Origin: Bacteroidota bacterium
Lineage (GTDB): Bacteria; Bacteroidota; Ignavibacteria; Kapaibacteriales; HRBIN21
Assembly (NCBI GenBank): GCA_030550275.1
Contig: JAUQPR010000005.1
Span: forward strand, 83,899-147,898
Reading direction: 5' to 3'
DNA: 64,000 nt
Position numbers and translations under genes: made by a program. The notes under the pieces are model-generated. The model saw only the letters and a program-made list of their open reading frames with translations. It was not told where the DNA came from and did no database searches. Positions 8,326 through 13,863 of this stretch are shown here, in pieces (the first letter of the stretch is position 1; the number at the start of each line of letters is the position of its first letter).

Positions 8326-8808
8326 ATGCGAGTCATACTGATATGCGATGAAGCACCAGAGCTATCGGCGCGATCTCTGACGGAGTTCATCTTTGACCTG
8401 ACAATGCTGTATGACAAGTTGGTAATTTTCTCTCAAAATGCGTCCGATCCAATTCTTTATTCACGGAAGTTCTATCGCCGTTGGCGGAGGCTTGAGCGAG
8501 GGTTGGAGCTTAAAATTGCACGACTATCTAAGGAATCTCCACTCCAAATTGAACTCATCATTGGAGCTGCTGCCGGACTTATTGGAGCAGCTAAGCTCTT
8601 TGTTGAAATGCTTCGTCTCTTAGCTGAGTTGCCTTTAGAGATAGAGAAAAGGCGACTTGATGTAATCGAGCGAAAGATCACCTTGCTTGAAAGAATCGGT
8701 GCTCTAAAACAGGCTAATCCGGAAATAGGTTCGATTGTAGAGCGGGATCTTCAGCGACTACTAGGCAACGAGATCAAGATTCGTCATGTAGAAGAGAAAC
8801 CAAACTAA
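8326..8808 (+). CDS. Unknown small protein with central hydrophobic segment (island cargo)
   Basis: The 160-residue protein has a strong Shine-Dalgarno (AAGGAGG, 8314-8320) five bases before ATG 8326, which settles the start. The N-terminal third is mixed and the middle has a basic RRWRR segment. A Gly/Ala-rich hydrophobic stretch follows at about residues 85-110 (IGAAAGLIGAAKLF), probably one membrane or amphipathic helix, then a charged helical, possibly coiled-coil, C-terminus. Base composition is far more AT-rich than its surroundings, and the gene sits precisely between methyltransferase tail copies C and D. I do not recognise a family. A membrane-associated accessory or effector role in the defence island is possible but is inference from context only. 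Confidence 0.75.
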   Translation: MRVILICDEAPELSARSLTEFIFDLTMLYDKLVIFSQNASDPILYSRKFYRRWRRLERGLELKIARLSKESPLQIELIIGAAAGLIGAAKLFVEMLRLLAELPLEIEKRRLDVIERKITLLERIGALKQANPEIGSIVERDLQRLLGNEIKIRHVEEKPN

Positions 8809-8817
8809 CGAGCAAGC

Positions 8818-8883
8818 TCGAGGCGGTCTATGAAGCGGTGGTCAACGTGGTGCGCACGGCTGGAGAGGGCACGGAGCGTGTGA
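8818..8883 (+). pseudogene. Methyltransferase C-terminal tail, copy D (degenerate)
   Basis: Only the last ~66 bases are recognisable (YEAVVN.VR...E...SV in the ancestral frame), with several indels and substitutions. The following toxin-like gene begins directly after it; its frame runs open through this remnant, which is why upstream GTG starts there are not trusted. Confidence 0.75.
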
Positions 8884-8897
8884 TAGACTACAAAGCG

Positions 8898-9275
8898 ATG
8901 GCAGAGTTTGCGCACGCGAACGGTGAGGAGCGTGTGAGCGATCCGGATGATTGTGATCTATTCACGAAACCAAGTGCCCATACGCCCATACGGTTGACTC
9001 AGGAAAGATGGGAGCATATCCTGAGACGGCATCCTGAGATGGCGAACCAGAAGGACCGTGTCTTGGAGACCCTCAGCGACCCCGACCTCATCCAGCAAGG
9101 GGACCTGGGCACGCTTTTAGCCATCCGATTGTATGCCCAATCGCCTCTGACGCGAAAGCACCTCGTGGTTGTCTACAAAGAGCTCAACGGGACCGACGGG
9201 TTCGTGTTGACGGCTTACTACACCTCTGTGCCATCCAAAAGGAGGGAAATCGTATGGAAGCGCTCAAGATCTTAG
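8898..9275 (+). CDS. PBECR-type (barnase/EndoU/ColE5/RelE-like) nuclease, putative toxin
   Basis: The 125-residue protein from ATG 8898 carries the pattern LTQERWEHILRRHPEM at residues 33-48, a basic/hydrophobic strand region (LTRKHLVVVYKEL, ~84-96) and a YYTS.....RE..W end. This is the signature I associate with PBECR-like nucleases of mobile elements and toxin systems. H40 and H45 are candidate catalytic residues. It overlaps the DUF2283 gene by 22 bases, the usual arrangement of a toxin-antitoxin or toxin-immunity pair. The start is uncertain: GTG 8934 is also possible, and GTG 8838 lies inside the degenerate tail copy D. Family assignment is by motif memory, not by search. Confidence 0.65.
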   Translation: MAEFAHANGEERVSDPDDCDLFTKPSAHTPIRLTQERWEHILRRHPEMANQKDRVLETLSDPDLIQQGDLGTLLAIRLYAQSPLTRKHLVVVYKELNGTDGFVLTAYYTSVPSKRREIVWKRSRS

Positions 9276-9478
9276 AGGGCAAGCCTCGGCTCGACTGGGA
9301 ATACGATGAGGAAGCGGATGTGCTCTACATCTCGGTGGGGAAGCCCCGACCGGCGGTGGGAGTGGACATCGGCGAAGGGGTTATCGTCCGCTGGGACGAG
9401 AAGAGGAAGGAGATAGTCGGGCTGACGATCATCGGGTTGCGGGCGCGCCTGACCGAAGGCATCACTCCTCAGCAATGA
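9254..9478 (+). CDS. DUF2283 family protein, putative antitoxin/partner
   Basis: The 74-residue protein matches DUF2283: the Y-DEEADVLYISVG core at residues 18-30 and a second strand set with GVIVRWDEKRKEIVGLTI. A very good Shine-Dalgarno (AAGGAGGG, 9239-9246) lies seven bases before ATG 9254, inside the 3' end of the nuclease gene, so it can be translated strongly and independently. DUF2283 proteins are commonly found next to small toxin-like or RelE-like genes. An antitoxin role is inference from that context and from the overlap. Confidence 0.8.
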   Translation: MEALKILEGKPRLDWEYDEEADVLYISVGKPRPAVGVDIGEGVIVRWDEKRKEIVGLTIIGLRARLTEGITPQQ

Positions 9479-9504
9479 GCTTATCGCTGGACAAGTCCTG
9501 ATAG

Positions 9505-9632
9505 CCAATCGTTACGCCTTGGACGAGGCGGTGTTCGATGTGCTGGGGCTAACAGCAGGCGAGCGCGAGGCGGTCTACGAGGCGGTCGTTCATTTGGTGC
9601 GCGCGCGGCTGGAGAAGGCACAGAGCGTGTGA
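9505..9632 (+). pseudogene. Methyltransferase C-terminal tail, copy E
   Basis: A 3' fragment ending in TGA. It encodes the same tail with H replacing N in the A-V-x-L-V-R stretch (codons gtcgttcattt), a variant shared only with copy G. It marks the downstream border of the toxin-antitoxin cassette. Confidence 0.9.
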
Positions 9633-9640
9633 TCTGTTAA

Positions 9641-9660
9641 GGGCACGGCATGCCGTGCCC
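9641..9660. repeat. REP palindrome (perfect, 20 bp)
   Basis: Identical to the copy at 7767-7786, and again 8 bases after a tail stop codon. Confidence 0.95.
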
Positions 9661-9661
9661 T

Positions 9662-9751
9662 AACAGCATGCCGTGCCCTAACAACACGCCGTGCCCCAAC
9701 AGCACGCCGTGCACCAACAGCACGCCGCGCCCTACCAGCACACCGTGCCCT
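9662..9751 (+). repeat. Tandem array of five half-REP units
   Basis: Five 18-bp units parallel to those at 7788-7894 but lacking one unit. Both belong to a larger direct duplication: 7759-8304 corresponds to 9633-10157. Confidence 0.9.
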
Positions 9752-9820
9752 ACGGCACACTCCTCGACTCGGTGTCCTGTAGAAAGGCTCTGCTGAACAC
9801 CGACAGACTTGACCTGCAAG

Positions 9821-9951
9821 CAGCCGACCGCCGGGCGTTGGACGAGGTGGTGTTCGACGTGCTGGGGCTAACAGCGGGCGAGCGCGAGGCGGTCTATGAG
9901 GCGGTGGTAAACCTGGTGCGCGCGCGGCTGGAGAAGGCACAGAGCGTGTGA
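9821..9951 (+). pseudogene. Methyltransferase C-terminal tail, copy F
   Basis: A 3' fragment matching copy B in position within the duplicated block but differing from it at several synonymous sites (for example gtgctggggctaaca against gtgttggggttgacg). An open frame from ATG 9691 reads through half-REPs into this tail (86 codons); no ribosome-binding site is seen. Confidence 0.9.
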
Positions 9952-9962
9952 TCTGCCACAAT

Positions 9963-9990
9963 GTTAGGGCACGGCATGCCGTGCCCTAAC
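9963..9990. repeat. REP palindrome, 28-bp perfect inverted repeat
   Basis: Same extended form as at 8106-8133, same distance after a tail stop codon. Confidence 0.95.
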
Positions 9991-10013
9991 AACATGCCGT
10001 GCTTCCCGTCGTC

Positions 10014-10157
10014 GACGAAATCCAGCAGCCCGACCGGCGGGCGTTGGACGAGGTGGTGTTCGACGTGCTGGGGCTGACAGCAGGCGAGCGCGAGGCGGTC
10101 TACGAGGCGGTCGTTCATTTGGTGCGCGCGCGGCTGGAGAAGGCACAGAGCGTGTGA
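10014..10157 (+). pseudogene. Methyltransferase C-terminal tail, copy G
   Basis: Last tail copy, H-variant like copy E, ending in TGA. It is preceded by the same short linker (cgtcgtcgacgaaatccag) as copy C and followed by a doubled ATCTGTTA and the palindrome in front of the transposase gene. Confidence 0.9.
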
Positions 10158-10173
10158 TCTGTTAATCTGTTAA

Positions 10174-10193
10174 GGGCACGGCATGCCATGCCC
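10174..10193. repeat. REP palindrome (one mismatch) upstream of the RAYT gene
   Basis: GGGCACGGCATGCCATGCCC. One base differs from the perfect palindrome. It lies 50 bases before the chosen start of the transposase. Confidence 0.9.
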
Positions 10194-10242
10194 TAACAAC
10201 ACGCCGTGCACCATATGGTTGAACAACCCCGAAATTGGCAAC

Positions 10243-10824
10243 ATGCCCTACGATCCTGAGAAGCACCACCGCCGCTCCATTCGCCTGAAGGGGTACGATT
10301 ACACCCGAGCGGGGGCGTATTTTATCACGATTGTCACACAGAACCGCGTATGTCTGTTCGGCGCGGTGGTGGAGGGGAGGATGCGATTGAATCCGTTGGG
10401 ACAAATCGTGCAGGAATGTTGGTTGGCAATTCCAGACCATTTTCCCCATGCCCTGTTGGATGAATTCGTGATAATGCCCAACCACCTGCACGGGATTATC
10501 GTATTACAGGAGATGGAAAACTCTGTGGAGGTACGGCACGCCGTGCCCCGACGGCGACGAGAAGAATTCGGCAAACCCGTCCCGGGTTCCATTCCTACGA
10601 TCGTCCGTTCATTCAAATCCGCTGCCACCAAGCACATCAACGAATACCGCGGCACCCCCGGCGCGCCGGTCTGGCAACGCAACTACTACGAACACATCAT
10701 CCGCAACGACCGCTCCCTGCACTGCATCCGCGAATACATCGCGACCAATCCCCTACGCTGGCACCTGGACCGCAACATCCATCCCACCGGCACCGATCCA
10801 ATGAATGCAGAATGGTTTGGGTGA
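10243..10824 (+). CDS. REP-associated tyrosine transposase (RAYT, Y1 HUH family)
   Basis: The 193-residue protein has the canonical start (MPYDPEKHHRRS followed by RLKGYDY), the HUH metal site MPNHLHGI (H81, H83) and the catalytic-tyrosine region RNYYEHIIRND (Y148/Y149). It closes with the REYIATNPLRWHLD motif typical of TnpA-REP proteins. RAYTs nick and join single-stranded REP hairpins. The many palindromes on both sides (7767-10193 and 11019-11480) are its obvious substrates. The gene itself contains a REP variant at 10532-10549, encoding VRHAVP in the loop after the HUH motif. ATG 10243 is preferred because it matches the family start; the frame is open back to ATG 10183 inside a palindrome. 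No good Shine-Dalgarno. Confidence 0.92.
   Translation: MPYDPEKHHRRSIRLKGYDYTRAGAYFITIVTQNRVCLFGAVVEGRMRLNPLGQIVQECWLAIPDHFPHALLDEFVIMPNHLHGIIVLQEMENSVEVRHAVPRRRREEFGKPVPGSIPTIVRSFKSAATKHINEYRGTPGAPVWQRNYYEHIIRNDRSLHCIREYIATNPLRWHLDRNIHPTGTDPMNAEWFG
10532..10549. repeat. REP variant inside the RAYT coding sequence
   Basis: TACGGCACGCCGTGCCCC resembles the palindrome core with central mismatches. It is translated as VRHAVP, the same peptide the palindrome would give in that frame. It is located between the HUH motif and the tyrosine helix, a region of variable length in this family. Confidence 0.7.
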
Positions 10825-10850
10825 CAAAACCACCGGTGCGGGATTATCCC

Positions 10851-11018
10851 AGCAATGATGGGGGCGCAATAGTGGGAGCACAATGTGCTGGGGACACAAT
10901 GCGGGGGCACAAGGTGGGCACAATGTAGGGGCACAATCAATTTGTGGAGGCATAATCAATTTGTGGGGGCACAATCAATCTGTGGGGGCACAATCAATCT
11001 GTGGGGGCACAATCAATC
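10851..11018 (+). repeat. G-rich arm I: GTGGGGGCACAAT-type degenerate repeats
   Basis: The top strand is built from variants of GTGGGGGCACAAT. Its last part is a regular array of 19-bp units (listed separately). The unit GTGGGGGCAC equals the outer left arm of the palindrome that follows at 11019. No credible gene. Confidence 0.85.
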
Positions 11019-11019
11019 T
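10925..11019 (+). repeat. Five tandem 19-bp units (gtgggggcacaatcaatct)
   Basis: Units start at 10925, 10944, 10963, 10982 and 11001. The first two carry point changes and the last three are identical. The first two units occur again in the same order at 11415-11452, directly before the second palindrome, so that locus has two units where this one has five. Confidence 0.95.
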
Positions 11020-11048
11020 GTGGGGGCACGGCATGCCGTGCCCCCACA
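11019..11048. repeat. REP palindrome, 30-bp perfect inverted repeat
   Basis: The usual GCACGGCATGCCGTGC core with outer arms TGTGGGG/CCCCACA. It lies exactly where the sequence changes from G-rich to C-rich. Confidence 0.95.
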
Positions 11049-11199
11049 ATTGCTGCCATCTATTGCTGCCATCTGCTGCCATTCCATGCTATCTCATGCC
11101 CTGCCCCTGCCATCTCATGCTACTGCTGCCATCTGCTGCCACCCATGCCATCCCATGCTCTGCCCTCAAATTTCTGCCCCCAAATTCAGGAAACCCACA
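11049..11199 (+). repeat. C-rich arm I: TGCTGCCATC/CATGCC-type degenerate repeats
   Basis: Pyrimidine-rich repeats of CTGCCAT, CCCATGC and similar units, roughly the opposite strand bias of arm I on the left. No gene signal. Confidence 0.75.
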
Positions 11200-11200
11200 C

Positions 11201-11452
11201 GATGGTGGGAGCACAGTGGTGGAGGCACAATCGAGGGCATAATGTGGGAGCACAATGTGGACACACTGTGGGGATACAATGGTGAGGTACAATGTGGAGG
11301 CACAATGTGGGCACAATGTGGGCACAATGTGGGCACAATGTGGGGGCACAATGTGGGGGCACAAGATGGGCACAATGTAGGGGCACAATGTGGCAGCAAC
11401 AGTGGCAGCACAATGTAGGGGCACAATCAATTTGTGGAGGCATAATCAATTT
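11201..11452 (+). repeat. G-rich arm II: (GTGGGCACAAT)n repeats
   Basis: About twenty degenerate 11-13-base units of GTGGG(GG)CACAAT, ending in two of the 19-bp units before the second palindrome. Open frames here encode only H/N/V/G/Q low-complexity sequence and are not genes. Confidence 0.85.
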
Positions 11453-11480
11453 GTGGGGGCACGGCATGCCGTGCCCCCAC
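11453..11480. repeat. REP palindrome, 28-bp perfect inverted repeat
   Basis: Second palindrome with GTGGGGG/CCCCCAC outer arms, again at a G-rich to C-rich switch. Confidence 0.95.
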
Positions 11481-11756
11481 CATGCTACCATCCCACCATA
11501 CTACCACCATGCCACTATGCCCCCACCATGCTGCCATGCCATGACCCGACCACATGCCCTGCCCCCACAACCATGCTACCATACCACCACCATGCCACTA
11601 TGTCCCCACAACCATGCCACCATGCTGCCATGCCCCCACCATGCTACCATGCCATGACCTTACCCCCATGCCTTGCCCTTACCATGCCATAAACCGACCA
11701 CATGCCCTGCCCCTACCATGCCATCCCCTACCATCCCATGCCCCTACTGTGCTCCC
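11481..11756 (+). repeat. C-rich arm II: CCACCATGC/ACCATGCC-type repeats
   Basis: Degenerate repeats of CCCCCACCATGCTACCATGCC type reach to within ten bases of the lptB stop codon. No gene and no clear terminator for lptB is visible; the repeats may have replaced it. Confidence 0.8.
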
Positions 11757-11765
11757 CTTTCGGAG

Positions 11766-12512
11766 CTACTCCCAGCGGTAGCGCTCCAGGCGGAAGGTCT
11801 CGCCCAGATAGAGGCGGCGCACCTCGGGATTTTCGGCAACCTCCTCTGCCGTACCGGTGCAGAAGATCTCGCCGTCGATGAGGATGTAGGCGCGGTCCGT
11901 GATGGAGAGCGTCTCGTGCACGTTGTGGTCAGTGATGAGCACACCGATATTGCGCTCCTTGAGCCGGCGCACCAACCGCATGATGTCCTCCACCGCCAGC
12001 GGGTCAATGCCGGCAAAGGGTTCATCCAGCAGGACGAACTTGGGGTCGGCTGCCAGCGTGCGGGCGATCTCGCAGCGGCGGCGCTCGCCTCCGGAGAGCA
12101 TGTAGCCCTTGCGGGTCCGGATGTGTGCGATACCGAACTCCTCCAAGAGCTGCTCCAGGCGTTGCTGCTGTTCGCGGCGCGGAAACCCACGGAATTGCAG
12201 CACAGCGCGGATGTTCTCCTCTACGGTCAACCCTCGGAAGACCGAGGGCTCCTGCGGGAGGTAGCCAATCCCTAAGCGGGCACGGCGGTACATTGGCATG
12301 TGCGTAATCTCCTGCCCATCGAGGAAGATGCGCCCCCCATCGGCTGGAATCATCCCCACGAGCATGTAGAACGTGGTGGTCTTGCCTGCACCGTTGGGTC
12401 CCAGCAGCCCAACGACCTCGCCCTGCTGCAGGAAGAGCGAAACATTGCGCACCACGGCTCGGCGGCGGTAGATTTTGAGCAGATTCTCGCAGGAAAGCCG
12501 TGCCGACTGCAT
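11766..12512 (-). CDS. lptB: LPS export ABC transporter ATP-binding protein LptB
   Basis: This 248-residue ATPase powers extraction of lipopolysaccharide from the inner membrane by the LptB2FGC complex. It shows Walker A GPNGAGKT (38-45), the signature LSGGE (139-143), Walker B LLDEP (161-165) and the family-typical [19 protein letters not shown]-loop region (~83-100). Length is as expected. It follows htrA with a TGATG overlap at 12512, so the two are translationally coupled. It is the last housekeeping gene before the repeat field, which begins ten bases past its stop. Confidence 0.95.
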   Translation of the reverse strand: MQSARLSCENLLKIYRRRAVVRNVSLFLQQGEVVGLLGPNGAGKTTTFYMLVGMIPADGGRIFLDGQEITHMPMYRRARLGIGYLPQEPSVFRGLTVEENIRAVLQFRGFPRREQQQRLEQLLEEFGIAHIRTRKGYMLSGGERRRCEIARTLAADPKFVLLDEPFAGIDPLAVEDIMRLVRRLKERNIGVLITDHNVHETLSITDRAYILIDGEIFCTGTAEEVAENPEVRRLYLGETFRLERYRWE

Positions 12513-13702
12513 CAGCCTCGCGCGCCGACAAGGAGTTCGAGTGTATGGGGCGTATTGCCCCGCAGCACCTTCAGCCGAAGGCGCTGTCCGACGTAGACAT
12601 CGGCAAGGAGCAACTGCGCATCCTTGAGCGAATTGACGGGCACACCATCGATCTCGACGATGATATCCCCGGGCTTCAATCCCGCACGGTCCGCCGGCGA
12701 GCCGCGCCGCACGCTCACCACCAATGCTCCGCGGATCCCCTGCCCCAGCTCGTAGCGCTCCGGCTCATCCAGCCGGAACCCCAGCTCCGAGGGGCGCTCG
12801 ATACGCCCTTCGGCATGCAAGCGCTCAATGATGCGCTTGACTCGGTTGATGGGGATGGCAAATCCAATGCCGATGCTGCCCGCCCCTTGCCAGCTCTGCG
12901 CCGTGGAGATGATTGCAGCGTTGACTCCGATAACCTCCCCCAACGCATTCACCAACGGTCCGCCGGAATTGCCGGAGCTGATTGCGGCATCGGTCTGGAT
13001 CATCCCTCGGTAGACCCGCCCCTCCTGTTGGAAGTTCACTCCGACGTTGCTCACCACGCCGACCGTCACGGTGGGCTTGGCGTTGATATCGAACAAGCCG
13101 AACGGGTTACCGAAGGCGATCACCCATTCGCCCACGATGACCGAATCGGAGTTGCCCAGCCGCAGGTAGGGGAAGCCGCCGGCACGCTTGCCCTGAATCT
13201 TGAGCAGTGCAACGTCGCTGACGTAATCGGCGCCGACCAGCTCCGCCTCGTAATGTTCGCCTCCGACCAAGGTCACGGTGATGCGCGTCGGGCGCTCCCC
13301 GATGACGTGCTGGTTCGTGACCACGTAGCCCTCCGGGGAGATGAGGAAGCCCGACCCCAGGTTGCGCAGCGCATAGCGGCGGCGATACTCGCGCGGCTCG
13401 CCAAAGAAGAAGCGGAAGATGGGGTCGTCGAAGAACCAGGAGCTCCACGGGTCGCGGTAGACCACCTCGCGCTCGTCCACCACTGTGATGGCAACGACGG
13501 CAGGGCTGCATAGCTCAACCGCGCGCGTGATCGCATTGGTGCGCGAGGCGGTCACAACCGCGCTCAGGAGCTTCCGCAGGGTGTCGGGGACGGTCCCCGC
13601 GCTCTCTTCGTAGAGCTGCCCTCTGCCGCTTCCTGAGCAGGTAAGCCCAATTCCCAGAATCCCAAGCACAAGCGCTGCACTCCACCGTTGCATCCGCCTC
13701 AT
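12512..13702 (-). CDS. HtrA/DegP-family periplasmic serine protease with one PDZ domain
   Basis: The 396-residue protein has an N-terminal export signal (hydrophobic ~9-22; a Cys at 22 could be a lipobox residue) and a trypsin-like domain with triad H132 (TNQHVIG), D163 (SDVALLK) and S246 (GNSGGP). A single C-terminal PDZ domain (~325-393) has the [13 protein letters not shown] motif. Role: degradation and chaperoning of misfolded envelope proteins. Start ATG 13702 (MRRMQRW) or ATG 13693; longer frames upstream lack a signal peptide. Coupled to lptB, and divergent from the envelope protein at 13864 with ~160 bases between. Confidence 0.9.
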   Translation of the reverse strand: MRRMQRWSAALVLGILGIGLTCSGSGRGQLYEESAGTVPDTLRKLLSAVVTASRTNAITRAVELCSPAVVAITVVDEREVVYRDPWSSWFFDDPIFRFFFGEPREYRRRYALRNLGSGFLISPEGYVVTNQHVIGERPTRITVTLVGGEHYEAELVGADYVSDVALLKIQGKRAGGFPYLRLGNSDSVIVGEWVIAFGNPFGLFDINAKPTVTVGVVSNVGVNFQQEGRVYRGMIQTDAAISSGNSGGPLVNALGEVIGVNAAIISTAQSWQGAGSIGIGFAIPINRVKRIIERLHAEGRIERPSELGFRLDEPERYELGQGIRGALVVSVRRGSPADRAGLKPGDIIVEIDGVPVNSLKDAQLLLADVYVGQRLRLKVLRGNTPHTLELLVGARG

Positions 13703-13863
13703 CTTCGCAGTCGGGTGCACTGTCCTGTGCCCTATGACGAATGGAGGGCGTGAGAATTCGTTGCCGAGCCGTAATTTGCAAACGCCAATCGGTAGGCGGA
13801 ACGCTGCTTTTCCACCAGCGGTACAACTGCCGGCATGTACTCCCAAAGAGGTGTTTGAGCACC

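Noticed and set aside
8838-8897. GTG 8838 as start of the PBECR-like nuclease
   Set aside because: The first ~20 codons are the degenerate methyltransferase tail read in another frame; ATG 8898 begins after it.
10925-11019. Regular 19-bp repeats as a CRISPR array
   Set aside because: Units are directly adjacent with no unique spacers, and no cas genes are present.
10883-11781. Several open frames of 75-180 codons in the repeat field
   Set aside because: They encode only low-complexity repeats, have no ribosome-binding sites, and overlap in all frames; they follow from the repeat composition.
13768-13776. TAATTTGC at 13768 and 24631 as promoters
   Set aside because: The spacing between TA and TTTG is one base short of the consensus found at the other sites; kept only as remarks.
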